This document shows positions 8,639-16,472 of a stretch of 64,000 nt of DNA, one piece after another; the first letter of the stretch is position 1; each line of letters begins with the position of its first letter. A program made the translations under genes and the position numbers. This DNA is from Achromobacter pulmonis (GTDB lineage: Bacteria; Pseudomonadota; Gammaproteobacteria; Burkholderiales; Burkholderiaceae_B): positions 1 to 64,000 of the forward strand of contig NZ_CADIJV010000014.1 of the NCBI RefSeq assembly GCF_902859765.1. Reading direction: 5' to 3'. Under the pieces are notes generated by a model that saw only the letters and a program-made list of their open reading frames with translations, searched no databases and was not told the DNA's origin.

Positions 8639-8665
8639 AAAAAAACAGGCGCCTCTCGGCGCCTG
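8639..8665 (-). terminator. Terminator of the cyo operon
   Basis: On the minus strand CAGGCGCC-GAGA-GGCGCCTG forms a perfect 8-bp stem followed directly by T7. It lies 25 bases past the cyoD stop. Confidence 0.92.
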
Positions 8666-8689
8666 TCTGTCGTCATGGAATGACGGGTC

Positions 8690-9040
8690 TTACATGGCGT
8701 GGCCCATGTTGACGTTCATGTTGTACAGCACCCAGGCCGAACCCCCGACGATGATGGCGATGATCATCACGGTGAAGACGAACGTGGCCAGGTTGTCACG
8801 GGCCGATTTCGAAGCGCCCATGTGCAGGAAGTACACCAGCTGCACCAGCAGCTGGAGCACGCACAGCGCCACCACACCGGCGATGGTGATGGTGTGGGAC
8901 AGCGCGCCGCTCATCACCAGGCCGAACGAGCCGAAGGTGAGCAGGAGCGAAAGCACGAAACCGATGATGTAGGACTTCACGGTGCCGTGGTCGGCGGCGT
9001 GATCGTCGTGGCCGTGGGCGGCCGCAGCGGAGTGCGACAT
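8690..9040 (-). CDS. cyoD: Cytochrome bo quinol oxidase subunit IV
   Basis: This is a 116-residue membrane protein, the small subunit IV of the cytochrome bo3 ubiquinol oxidase. It has a His-rich N-terminus (HGHDDHAADHG) and three membrane segments: SYIIGFVLSLLLTFGSFGL, ITIAGVVALCVLQLLVQLVY and FVFTVMIIAIIVGGSAWVLY. The motif VQLVYFLHM is conserved in CyoD. Subunit IV helps assembly of the CuB centre in E. coli. The start ATG overlaps the cyoC stop (TGATG), showing translational coupling. It is the last gene of the operon and is followed by a strong terminator. The heme O synthase gene cyoE, present at this place in E. coli, is absent here. Confidence 0.94.
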   Translation of the reverse strand: MSHSAAAAHGHDDHAADHGTVKSYIIGFVLSLLLTFGSFGLVMSGALSHTITIAGVVALCVLQLLVQLVYFLHMGASKSARDNLATFVFTVMIIAIIVGGSAWVLYNMNVNMGHAM

Positions 9041-9654
9041 CAGAGGGCTCCCAGAAGATAGACGAAGGTGAAGACGCAGATCCAGACGATGTCCAGGAAG
9101 TGCCAGAACAGGCTCAGGCACGCCAGGCGGCGCTTGTTGACCGAGTCCAGGCCATGGCGGCGGACCATGTCGATCATGACGACGATCCAGATCAGGCCGA
9201 ACGTCACGTGCAGGCCGTGCGTGCCGATCAGCGTGAAGAACGCCGACAGGTAGGCGCTGCGGCCGGGGCCGGCGCCTTCGGTGATCAGGTGATGGAATTC
9301 ATAGACTTCCATCGCGATGAAGCCCGCGCCGAACAGGAACGTGACCATCAACCAGCCGATTGCGCGGCTCTTGTTGTTGGCGTGGACGTTCAGGTTGGCC
9401 ATGCCGAAGGTGAAGCTCGAGAACAGCAGCAACAGGGTTTCGACCAGCACGAACTTCAGGTCGAACAGTTCCTTGCCGGTGGGACCGCCCGCGGTGGCGT
9501 TGGACAACACCGCGAACGTCGCGAACAGCACCGAAAAGATCAGCAAGTCGCTCATGAGGTAGACCCAGAAACCGAAAACGGTCTTGGATCCATCGTCATG
9601 GTGCGCGTGATCGTCGTGACCCGCGTGGGGGTGAGTGGCTACGGCTTGAATCAT
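9040..9654 (-). CDS. cyoC: Cytochrome bo quinol oxidase subunit III
   Basis: This is a 204-residue, five-helix membrane protein of the heme-copper oxidase subunit III family. The N-terminus is His-rich ([14 protein letters not shown]). Conserved helices include [31 protein letters not shown] and [19 protein letters not shown], the last a subunit III signature. The final helix, [19 protein letters not shown], also fits. It acts in the inner membrane with subunits I and II in quinol oxidation and proton pumping. It follows cyoB after 3 bases and overlaps cyoD by one, so all four genes are read as one coupled transcript. Confidence 0.95.
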   Translation of the reverse strand: MIQAVATHPHAGHDDHAHHDDGSKTVFGFWVYLMSDLLIFSVLFATFAVLSNATAGGPTGKELFDLKFVLVETLLLLFSSFTFGMANLNVHANNKSRAIGWLMVTFLFGAGFIAMEVYEFHHLITEGAGPGRSAYLSAFFTLIGTHGLHVTFGLIWIVVMIDMVRRHGLDSVNKRRLACLSLFWHFLDIVWICVFTFVYLLGAL

Positions 9655-9657
9655 GGC

Positions 9658-11634
9658 TCAGGCGGCCTTCTGCATTTTTTCAAAATGGGCGTTTTCGATG
9701 CGTTCGACTTCCGCGGCCGGGACCCAGTAGTCGACGTCGCGGTCATAGGCGCGGACGATGAACGAACCGATCATGCCGACGAAACCGACAATCGCCAGCC
9801 ACCAGATGTGCCAGATCAGGGCAAAGCACATGACCAGGCCGAACGCGCCGATGAAGACGCCGGCGGCGGTGTTCTTCGGCATGTGGATGTCTTCGTACTT
9901 GGCCGGGCGCTTGTAGGCCTTGCCGTTCTGCTTGTCTTCCCAGAACTGGTCCAGTTCATCGACGTGAGGAACATGGGCGAAGTTGTAGAAAGGCGCGGGC
10001 GAGGCGATCGACCATTCCAGGGTACGGCCATCCCAGGGGTCGCCCGTGATGTCCAGGTTCTGCTTGCGCTGGCGCACCGACACGAACACTTGCTGCAGCA
10101 GGAACCAGATGCCCAGCATGATCAGCGCGGCACCGGCCAGCGCCACCAGCAGGTAGGGCTGCCATTCGGGGTTGTCGTAGTGGTTCAGGCGACGCGTCAT
10201 GCCCTTGAAGCCCAGGATGTACAGGGGCATGAAGGCCAGGAAGAAGCCGACGAACCAGCAGTAGAACGAGTAGCGGCCCAGGCGTTCGTTCAGCTTGAAG
10301 CCGAAAGCCTTGGGGAACCAGTAGGTCATGCCGGCGATACACCCGAACACCACGCCACCGATGATGGTGTTATGGAAGTGGGCGATCAGGAACAGGCTGT
10401 TGTGCAGCACGAACGACACGCCGGGGATGGCCAGCATCACGCCGGTCATGCCGCCGATGACGAACACCAGCATGAAGCCCAGCGTCCACAGCACCGGCGT
10501 GGTGATGCGCAGGCGGCCGCGGTAGATGGTGAACAGCCAGTTGAAGATCTTCGCGCCCGTCGGGATCGAGATGATCATTGTGGCGATGCCGAAGAACGCG
10601 TTGACGTTGGCCCCCGCGCCCATGGTGAAGAAGTGGTGCAGCCAGACCAGGAACGACAGCACGCCAATGGCGGCCGTGGCGTAGACCATGGACTTGTAGC
10701 CGAACAAGGTCTTGCGGGCGAACGTGGCGACCACTTCGGAGTACACGCCGAAGGCCGGCAGCACCAGGATGTAGACCTCGGGGTGGCCCCAGATCCAGAT
10801 CAGGTTCACGTACATCATGACGTTGCCGCCCATGTCGTTCGTGAAGAAGTGCGTGCCCAGGTAGCGGTCCATCGTCAGCAGCGCCAGCGTGGCGGCCAGC
10901 ACCGGGAAGGCGGCCACGATCAGGACGTTGGTGACCAGCGAGGTCCAGGTGAAGATCGGCATCTTCATCAGGCTCATGCCCGGCGCGCGCATGCGCAGGA
11001 TGGTCACGATGAAGTTGATGCCGCTGAGGGTTGTTCCCAGCCCGGAGATCTGCAGCGCCCAGATGTAGTAGTCCACCCCGACACTTGGGCTGTAATCGAG
11101 CCCGGACAGCGGCGGATAGGCGAGCCAGCCGGTCGCGGCGAATTCACCGACGAACAGCGAGATCATCATCAGCGCGACGCCGGCGCCGAACAGCCAGAAG
11201 CTCAGCGAGTTCAGGAACGGGTAGGCCACGTCGCGGGCGCCGATCTGCAGCGGCACCACGATGTTCATCAGCCCGGTGATGAAAGGCATCGCCATGAAGA
11301 AGATCATGATGACGCCGTGGGCGGTGAAGATCTGGTCGTAGTGGTGCGGCGGCAGGAAGCCGGCGGAGTCGGCCGATGCCACGGCCAACTGGGTGCGCAT
11401 CATGATGGCGTCGGCGAAGCCGCGCAGCAGCATGATCAGCGCGACGATGATGTACATCACGCCGATGCGCTTGTGGTCGACCGAGGTCAGCCATTCGGTC
11501 CAGAGATACTTCCACTTGCGGAAGTAGGTGATGGCGCCGAAGACCGCTAGGCCTCCCAGGCACACGGCGGCCAGCGTAACCATGACGATGGGTTCATGGT
11601 ACGGAATGGCCTCGAGGGTAAGTTTCCCGAGCAT
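9658..11634 (-). CDS. cyoB: Cytochrome bo quinol oxidase subunit I
   Basis: This is a 658-residue catalytic subunit of the bo3-type quinol oxidase, which reduces oxygen to water at a heme-CuB centre and pumps protons. Visible active-site motifs are [16 protein letters not shown] (CuB His and the cross-linked Tyr), [11 protein letters not shown] (the two other CuB His) and [14 protein letters not shown] (heme ligands). The length matches E. coli CyoB (663). The ATG overlaps the cyoA stop as TAATG. The N-terminal extra helix and the C-terminal extension with [14 protein letters not shown] are typical of the CyoB branch rather than of cytochrome c oxidases. Confidence 0.97.
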   Translation of the reverse strand: MLGKLTLEAIPYHEPIVMVTLAAVCLGGLAVFGAITYFRKWKYLWTEWLTSVDHKRIGVMYIIVALIMLLRGFADAIMMRTQLAVASADSAGFLPPHHYDQIFTAHGVIMIFFMAMPFITGLMNIVVPLQIGARDVAYPFLNSLSFWLFGAGVALMMISLFVGEFAATGWLAYPPLSGLDYSPSVGVDYYIWALQISGLGTTLSGINFIVTILRMRAPGMSLMKMPIFTWTSLVTNVLIVAAFPVLAATLALLTMDRYLGTHFFTNDMGGNVMMYVNLIWIWGHPEVYILVLPAFGVYSEVVATFARKTLFGYKSMVYATAAIGVLSFLVWLHHFFTMGAGANVNAFFGIATMIISIPTGAKIFNWLFTIYRGRLRITTPVLWTLGFMLVFVIGGMTGVMLAIPGVSFVLHNSLFLIAHFHNTIIGGVVFGCIAGMTYWFPKAFGFKLNERLGRYSFYCWFVGFFLAFMPLYILGFKGMTRRLNHYDNPEWQPYLLVALAGAALIMLGIWFLLQQVFVSVRQRKQNLDITGDPWDGRTLEWSIASPAPFYNFAHVPHVDELDQFWEDKQNGKAYKRPAKYEDIHMPKNTAAGVFIGAFGLVMCFALIWHIWWLAIVGFVGMIGSFIVRAYDRDVDYWVPAAEVERIENAHFEKMQKAA

Positions 11635-12545
11635 TATTGAGTCAATCCTGCAACAAGATTATTCGACGTGGGGGTGCACGTGGCGTCTTCGACGCCGGCC
11701 ATCTTGGACATGGTGCTGCCCAGGATGTAGTCGAACATGGACGGCGGCACCGAGGCGTACCTGGCGACCGGGTTGTGTTCGCTGCGCTTGGTCAGTTCCT
11801 GGTACACGGCCGGGGTCAGCGCGGTGCCGGAAGCCTTGGCTTGCTTGACCCAGTTGTCGAAGCCTTCCTGGGACGTGGCGATGGCCTTGAAGCGCATGCC
11901 GGAGAAGCCGGCGCCGCTGTAGTTGGCCGAGATGCCGGCGTAGGTGCCGGGTTCGCGCGCGTTCAGGTGCAGCTTGGTCTCCATGCCGGCCATCGAGTAG
12001 ATCTGGCTACCCAGCTGGGGAATGAAGAACGAGTTCATGACCGAGGCCGAGGTGATCCGGAAATTGACCGGGACGTCGACCGGGAACGCGATCTCGTTGA
12101 CCGTGGCGATGTCGTACTCGGGGTAGATGAACAGCCACTTCCAATCCAGCGACACCACTTCGATGGTGACCGGCTTGTGCTCGGAGACGAGCGGCTTGTA
12201 GGGATCGAGCGCGTGGGTGGAGCGCCAGGTGATCACGGCCAGGATCGCCACGATGACACACGGGATGGTCCAGACCACGACTTCGATCGCCGTGGAGTGG
12301 GCCCACTTGGGCTGGTAGTCGGCTTTGGTATTGGATGCGCGGTATTTCCAGGCAAACGTCAGGACCATGATGATGACCGGGATCACCACCAGGAGCATCA
12401 GACCGGTTGCCGTGAACAGCAGGGTCTTTTCCTGAGCGCCAATATCTCCCTTGGGGGAGAGGATTTCCATGTTGCAGCCGCCAAGCAGCATGACCGCGCC
12501 GACGCCAAAAATGCGCGTAAGGGTCGCAAGGAGGGGGTGTTTCAC
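11634..12545 (-). CDS. cyoA: Cytochrome bo quinol oxidase subunit II, lipoprotein
   Basis: This is a 303-residue subunit II. I start at the GTG giving [20 protein letters not shown], preceded by an AAGG ribosome site, because it opens a lipoprotein signal with the box LLGGC. The longer upstream frame would cross the promoter region. Two helices follow ([16 protein letters not shown] and [18 protein letters not shown]), then a cupredoxin domain. The CuA ligands of cytochrome c oxidases are absent ([15 protein letters not shown] in their place), so this is a quinol oxidase. Upstream lie redox-type operators, and the divergently thinking neighbour regA is in fact read in the same direction from further upstream. 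Confidence 0.94.
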   Translation of the reverse strand: MKHPLLATLTRIFGVGAVMLLGGCNMEILSPKGDIGAQEKTLLFTATGLMLLVVIPVIIMVLTFAWKYRASNTKADYQPKWAHSTAIEVVVWTIPCVIVAILAVITWRSTHALDPYKPLVSEHKPVTIEVVSLDWKWLFIYPEYDIATVNEIAFPVDVPVNFRITSASVMNSFFIPQLGSQIYSMAGMETKLHLNAREPGTYAGISANYSGAGFSGMRFKAIATSQEGFDNWVKQAKASGTALTPAVYQELTKRSEHNPVARYASVPPSMFDYILGSTMSKMAGVEDATCTPTSNNLVAGLTQ

Positions 12546-12572
12546 GTACAGCCTTGGATGGAAGGTGGGAAA

Positions 12573-12610
12573 TGCTGCGGAGCAGCAGACTGGAATGCTG
12601 CTAGGCAGCA
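12573..12610. promoter_or_regulatory. Twin TGCTGC-N3-GCAGCA palindromes in the cyo leader
   Basis: Two 15-bp palindromes, TGCTGCGGAGCAGCA and TGCTGCTAGGCAGCA, start 23 bp apart, each preceded by AA. They lie about 28 to 65 bases upstream of the cyoA start. They could be operator pairs or, in RNA, two adjacent tight hairpins in the leader. Confidence 0.5.
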
Positions 12611-12627
12611 ACGTCCATCCTATCGGT

Positions 12628-12641
12628 TTGACCTGGGTCAA
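12628..12641. promoter_or_regulatory. FNR/FixK-like site upstream of cyoA
   Basis: TTGACCTGGGTCAA is a perfect 6-bp inverted repeat with a 2-bp spacer. It matches the TTGA-N6-TCAA core of FNR, Anr and FixK boxes, with C and G where the E. coli FNR consensus has T and A. It lies directly beside a RegA-type box. The binder is inferred. Confidence 0.5.
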
Positions 12642-12644
12642 GCG

Positions 12645-12661
12645 TGCGACGAATGGTCGCA
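12645..12661. promoter_or_regulatory. RegA/PrrA/RoxR-type box 1
   Basis: TGCGAC-GAATG-GTCGCA has the inverted GCGAC and GTCGC half-sites with a 5-bp spacer that are characteristic of RegA-family sites. It lies about 100 bp upstream of cyoA. Confidence 0.68.
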
Positions 12662-12741
12662 TTGCCCTGTGGGCTTTTGCCCTCAATGCGGCCGGTCTAG
12701 GGTTTTCCCAGGCGGGAGCGGGCGTTGTGGAGAGGAAGTGG

Positions 12742-12760
12742 GTGCGACGATATGTCGCAC
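12742..12760. promoter_or_regulatory. RegA/PrrA/RoxR-type box 2
   Basis: GTGCGAC-GATAT-GTCGCAC is a perfect 7-bp inverted repeat with a 5-bp spacer, the same pattern as box 1 and centred about 98 bp from it. It sits 44 bp past the stop of the regA-like gene, whose product is the natural candidate to bind it. Confidence 0.72.
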
Positions 12761-12803
12761 CTGCACAAAAAGAGATTGTTGCGATGTGTGGCGTCCGCGC
12801 CAA

Positions 12804-13358
12804 TCAGTCGACCAGGACCTCGCGTTCCGGCCCCGGTTTTTTGGCCAGCTTGCGCTGCAGGGAGCGCCGGTGCATGCCCAGCAGGCGGGCGGCGGCCGAG
12901 ACGTTGCCGCCGGTCTCGTGCAGGGCCTGGTGGATGTGCTCCCATTCCAGGCGGTGCAAGGGCGTCATGGTGCTCTCGATGGTAACGGATTCCGGCTTCA
13001 CCAGGCCCAGGGTGCGCAGGATCATGGGCGCGGTGGCGGGCTTGGGCAGGTAGTCGTCGGCGCCGCGCTTGATGGCTTCGACCGCGGTGGCCACGCTGGC
13101 GTAGCCGGTGACCAGCAGGATGCGCATGTCGGCGCGCAGGGCGCGCAGGGGGCGGATCAGGGTCAGGCCGGAGTCTTCGCCCAGGCGCAGGTCGACCAGC
13201 GCGAAGGCGGGGCGGATTTCTTCGGCCACGCGCAGCGCCTCGGCGATGCTGGTGGCGGTGCGGGTTTCCAGGCCGCGGCGCGACAGGCTGCGCTGCAGGG
13301 TGCGCACGTAGAGCTCGTCGTCGTCGATCAGCAGGCCAAGGTCGGTGGGATTCAACAT
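12804..13358 (-). CDS. RegA/RoxR-type redox response regulator
   Basis: This is a 184-residue response regulator. The N-terminal receiver has the acidic pair LLIDDDELYV, the phospho-acceptor Asp in FALVDLRLGEDSG, a conserved Thr in LLVTGYAS and Lys in YLPKPA. The C-terminal part is a Fis-type helix-turn-helix, LHETGGNVSAAARLLGMHRR followed by SLQRKLAKK, which is the nearly invariant DNA-binding motif of RegA, PrrA, ActR and RoxR. I start at MLNPTD, one base after the kinase stop. These regulators adjust respiration and oxidases to redox state. Downstream are two matching boxes and then cyoABCD. The gene could be called roxR or regA; the assignment to this family is firm. Confidence 0.92.
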   Translation of the reverse strand: MLNPTDLGLLIDDDELYVRTLQRSLSRRGLETRTATSIAEALRVAEEIRPAFALVDLRLGEDSGLTLIRPLRALRADMRILLVTGYASVATAVEAIKRGADDYLPKPATAPMILRTLGLVKPESVTIESTMTPLHRLEWEHIHQALHETGGNVSAAARLLGMHRRSLQRKLAKKPGPEREVLVD

Positions 13359-13359
13359 A

Positions 13360-14562
13360 TCAGGTCCCGGAGCTACCGAGAGGTAAATAAAAGCGGATGC
13401 GGGTGCCGCCGCCATCGGCGGCCGTCATGGTCATTTCACCGCCCATCTGCTCGACGGTGGCGTGCGACAGGGCCAGGCCGACGCCCAGCCCGCCGGGCTT
13501 GCCGCTGTTGAACAGGCTGGTGGCCGGCAGCAGCGTGTGGTCGGGGTCGAAGCCGTGGCCGTAGTCGCGCACTTCCCCGCGCAGGGCGCCATAGCCGTAT
13601 TCCAGGTGCAGGTCGACGCGCGGCTCGCTGGCGGCCTCGCCGGCGTCGGCCGCGTTGTTCAGCAGGGCCTGCAGCAGGTGGGCGATGGCCGGATCGACCC
13701 GCAGGCTGGCCGGCAGTGTGCCCGATCGCCGCAGGTCGATGGTCGGGCGGATCAGGCGCCACTGCCCCACCACGCGCACCAGGTCCACGGCGGTTGGGAC
13801 CGCCAGATTGCGGATACGTTCCCGGCACAGGGCCAGCAGTTGGCTGAGGGTGGCGACGTCCTGCTTGAGTTCGGGTTCCTTGACCTCGGCGGCGATCTCG
13901 TCGGCCAGCAGGGTCATGGTGGCCAGCGGGGTGTTCAGTTCGTGCGCCATGGCCGCGGCGTGGGTGGCCAGCGCGACGATGCCCTCGTTGCGGGTGAAGC
14001 GTTCGCGCAGCCGCGCCAGCTCGCGTTCGCGCGCCCGCAGGTCCGCCGCCAGGCGGGTGCTGAACACCAGCACCACCACCACGGAGATCAGGAAGTTGGC
14101 GCCCAGGCCCCACAACAGCAGCGTATGGGTGTTGAGGTCGCCGCGCAGCGGCTGGCCGAAGATGGCGGCGGCGAAATAGCCGGAGATGCCCGCCAGCGCC
14201 GCCGCCAGCGCCCAGTTGCGCGGCAGCGCCAGCGCCGCCAGGGCGGTGAGGATCAGGAACATCATGCCGAACGGATTGCTCAGGCCGCCGCTCCAGCCCA
14301 CCATCCAGGCCAGCACCGCCATGTCCACCAGCAGGTGGCCGAAGGCGGTGGCGGGCGACAGGTCGCGGCTGTGGCGCAGGCGCAGGCTGGCGTAGACGTT
14401 GAAGCCGATCAGCACGCCCACGCCGATCCATAGCGGTTCGAGCGGCAGGGCCAGGCCGAGCACGGCGCTGGCCACCAGGATGGTGGCAGCCTGGCCCGCG
14501 ATGGCGAGCCAGCGCAGGCTGCAGAGGGTACGCAGGAAGGAGAAGGCGGAACTACCGGGCAT
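13360..14562 (-). CDS. RegB/RoxS-type redox sensor histidine kinase
   Basis: This is a 400-residue membrane kinase. Six hydrophobic helices occupy about residues 10-180. The segment GGLSNPFGMM contains the quinone-sensing GGXXNPF motif of RegB and PrrB. The H-box is AAMAHELNTPLATMTL. A cysteine in LLALCRERI lies where RegB has its redox-active Cys. The ATPase part shows LLNNAADAGE (N box) and GGLGVGLALSHATVEQMGG (G boxes). I start at MPGSSAFSFLRTL; the upstream extension is low-complexity. It forms an operon with the response regulator one base downstream and probably senses the quinone pool and thiol state to control cyo. Confidence 0.92.
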   Translation of the reverse strand: MPGSSAFSFLRTLCSLRWLAIAGQAATILVASAVLGLALPLEPLWIGVGVLIGFNVYASLRLRHSRDLSPATAFGHLLVDMAVLAWMVGWSGGLSNPFGMMFLILTALAALALPRNWALAAALAGISGYFAAAIFGQPLRGDLNTHTLLLWGLGANFLISVVVVLVFSTRLAADLRARERELARLRERFTRNEGIVALATHAAAMAHELNTPLATMTLLADEIAAEVKEPELKQDVATLSQLLALCRERIRNLAVPTAVDLVRVVGQWRLIRPTIDLRRSGTLPASLRVDPAIAHLLQALLNNAADAGEAASEPRVDLHLEYGYGALRGEVRDYGHGFDPDHTLLPATSLFNSGKPGGLGVGLALSHATVEQMGGEMTMTAADGGGTRIRFYLPLGSSGT

Positions 14563-14805
14563 ATCCAGACACAGGGTTGCCGGTCTATCGCCGGCGGATC
14601 GGGCGCCCGGCTGCGCGGAACGCTGGCATCCAGGGCGGCGTGGGGCGCCGCACTGCCGCCGGGCCCCGGGAGGCCGCCGGCGGCGGATGTGTGCAGGCAT
14701 TGTATGAGGAATCAGGACGGGCCGCAGGCTGCGGTGCGTCCCTATTATCAAATGCCGGACACGCCGCCAGGGCCCGGGCGGCGGCGCGGTTTCCGTGCGG
14801 GGATC

Positions 14806-15294
14806 TCAGTGTTTGTGGCCGGCGGCGGGAGCGGCGGCCAGCGGGCGGGCCTCGGCCGTCACCGGCACGCGCCGCTGCTTGCCATCGGCGTCCTGCACCA
14901 GCAGCGTCAGGGTCACCGGGTCGCCCACGGAGATCTGTTTCGCCAGGTCGATCAGCATGACGTGGTAGCCGCCCGGCTTGAGTTCCACCGGCTTGCCGGC
15001 CGGCAGGTCGATGGCGGGCACCTGGCGCATCTTCATGACGTTGTCCTGCATCGCCATTTCGTGCACCTCGGCATGCTTGGCGGCGGCGGATTCGACGCCG
15101 ACCAGACGGCTCGCGGTCGACGAGGTCAGGCGCATGAAGACGCCGGTGGCATGTTGGTTGGGCACCGTGGCGCGGACCCAGGCGTCCTCGACCTTGAGGG
15201 TGGCGTCCTGCGCCGAGGCGGGCGCGCTGGCCAGCATCAGGGCGCCCAGGGAGAAGGCGCAGGCAAGGGACTTGAAGGTGGTGGTCATGGTCAT
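14806..15294 (-). CDS. Periplasmic copper chaperone PCu(A)C
   Basis: This is a 162-residue exported protein with a signal peptide ending SAPASAQ. The copper-binding pattern H-x-M ... M ... H-x-M is visible: HEMAMQDNVMKM, then further on GGYHVMLIDL. PCu(A)C proteins take Cu(I) in the periplasm and pass it to the CuA or CuB sites of terminal oxidases, often with Sco. The gene lies 28 bases downstream of the Sco gene in the same direction and near cyoABCD, which fits oxidase metallation. The His-rich tail AAGHKH may add a metal site. Confidence 0.93.
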   Translation of the reverse strand: MTMTTTFKSLACAFSLGALMLASAPASAQDATLKVEDAWVRATVPNQHATGVFMRLTSSTASRLVGVESAAAKHAEVHEMAMQDNVMKMRQVPAIDLPAGKPVELKPGGYHVMLIDLAKQISVGDPVTLTLLVQDADGKQRRVPVTAEARPLAAAPAAGHKH

Positions 15295-15322
15295 TGGAAA
15301 TTCCTTTGGAGTTGGCGGGGGA

Positions 15323-15940
15323 TCAGAGCACGGTGCGCAGGTCGGCGGCGCATTCCTCGGCGCTCTGCTGGTGTCGCAGGGCCAGGCGCAGCTTGCCCTG
15401 GGCGTCGATGACGTAGGTCAGCGCGGTGTGATCCATGGTGTAGGACGAGCCGGTCGGCACCTTCTGGTAGAACACCTTGAAGGATTGCGCGGCCGCGCGG
15501 GTCTGCTCGGCGTCGCCGCGCAGGCCCACGAACGCGGGGTCGAAGGCCTGCATGTAGGCGCGCAGGATGTCCGGCGTGTCGCGTTCCGGGTCCACGGTGA
15601 TGAACAGCACCTGCAACTTGGCGGCGTCGGCCCCGAGCAGGCTTTTGATTTCCAGCGCGCGGGTCAGCGCGGTGGGGCAGATGTCGGGGCATTGGGTGAA
15701 GCCGAAGAACAGCATCACGGTCTTGCCGCGATAGTCGGCCAGTTGGCGCGGATGGCCGTCGGTATCGCGCAGCTGGAAATCGCCGGTGGGCATGCTGGAC
15801 AGATCCATGCCGTTGATCTTGGGGGCGTCGGGGCCGCAGCCGGCCAGGGGCAGCAGGGCCAGGGCCGACAGCAGGCGGCGCCGATGACGGTCGGGCGCCG
15901 GCGGCGCGCCCAGGGGGGCGCGCATGGGAAGAGCATGCAT
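15323..15940 (-). CDS. Sco1/SenC family copper-delivery lipoprotein
   Basis: This is a 205-residue thioredoxin-fold protein. The start MHALPMRAPLG is preceded by an AGG ribosome site; the longer frame upstream is arginine/alanine noise. A basic stretch RHRRRLLSALALLPLAGC gives a lipoprotein signal. The copper motif CPDIC occurs in FFGFTQCPDICPTALT, and the distal His in MDHTALTYVID. Sco proteins reduce and metallate copper sites of respiratory oxidases. It lies between a DUF2946 gene and PCu(A)C in one likely operon. Confidence 0.93.
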   Translation of the reverse strand: MHALPMRAPLGAPPAPDRHRRRLLSALALLPLAGCGPDAPKINGMDLSSMPTGDFQLRDTDGHPRQLADYRGKTVMLFFGFTQCPDICPTALTRALEIKSLLGADAAKLQVLFITVDPERDTPDILRAYMQAFDPAFVGLRGDAEQTRAAAQSFKVFYQKVPTGSSYTMDHTALTYVIDAQGKLRLALRHQQSAEECAADLRTVL

Positions 15941-15999
15941 TGAAACCTCGTTGCTTGACGGTTCGCACAGGCGCGGCGGCGCCGCGCGGGAGGGCGGGG

Positions 16000-16437
16000 T
16001 CAGGCGGCGCGAGGCGGGGCGCGCGATCCCAGTGGCGGCCCTTGGGCCGGCTGCACGGGCAGCGCGAGCGGGACCGGCGCGAGCAGGAGCGCGGGCCCGG
16101 CAGCGGCGAGCGCCAGCGGCGCCAGGAACGAGGCGGGGGCGGGCGTGAGGTGCGCCAGCAGCCCGAACGGGCACTGCGCGCCGGTATCGGCGCCGGAGTG
16201 GGAGCCGGACCCCGCGTCGTGCCTGCCCGCGGGTGACAGCGCCAGCTGCAGCGAGGACAGGTCGCCGGCGGCCGAGCAGAAGGTGACTTCGATCCGGCCA
16301 TCGTGCAGCGCGCGGGCGTCGGGCATGTACCCCTGCGGCACCGCGGCGCGCAGCAATACCGCCAGGAACGCCAGCCACAGCACGACGCGCACGCTCAGGG
16401 CGTTGCGGGTTCGCGGAGGTCGGATCGGGGCGGACAT
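16000..16437 (-). CDS. DUF2946 family protein, copper-operon neighbour
   Basis: This is a 145-residue protein starting MSAPIRPPRTRNALSV. One membrane helix (VVLWLAFLAVLLRAAVPQGYMPD) is followed by EVTFCSAAGD and a GADTGAQCPFGLLA segment. The pairing of a helix ending in VPxGxMP with later C and CPF residues is the DUF2946 pattern. A second hydrophobic stretch lies near the C-terminus. DUF2946 is of unknown function but is often found by copper and siderophore genes; a second copy is in this window next to a TonB receptor. It is the first gene before Sco and PCu(A)C. Confidence 0.8.
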   Translation of the reverse strand: MSAPIRPPRTRNALSVRVVLWLAFLAVLLRAAVPQGYMPDARALHDGRIEVTFCSAAGDLSSLQLALSPAGRHDAGSGSHSGADTGAQCPFGLLAHLTPAPASFLAPLALAAAGPALLLAPVPLALPVQPAQGPPLGSRAPPRAA

Positions 16438-16472
16438 GGCGCGATTGTAGGCCGAGCGGCGGCGAGCGTGCT

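Noticed and set aside
9100-11550. 816-codon open frame antisense to cyoC and cyoB
   Set aside because: It mirrors the GC-biased third positions of the oxidase genes, is rich in His, Asp, Gln and Gly with no domain, and both real genes on the other strand are unmistakable.
12546-12803. Extended cyoA frame reaching the regA stop
   Set aside because: The extension shows no homology, precedes the lipoprotein signal and covers the RegA, FNR and palindrome sites.
14762-14784. Hairpin after the PCu(A)C gene as an intrinsic terminator
   Set aside because: The stem is GC-rich but has no T tract, so I cannot support termination.
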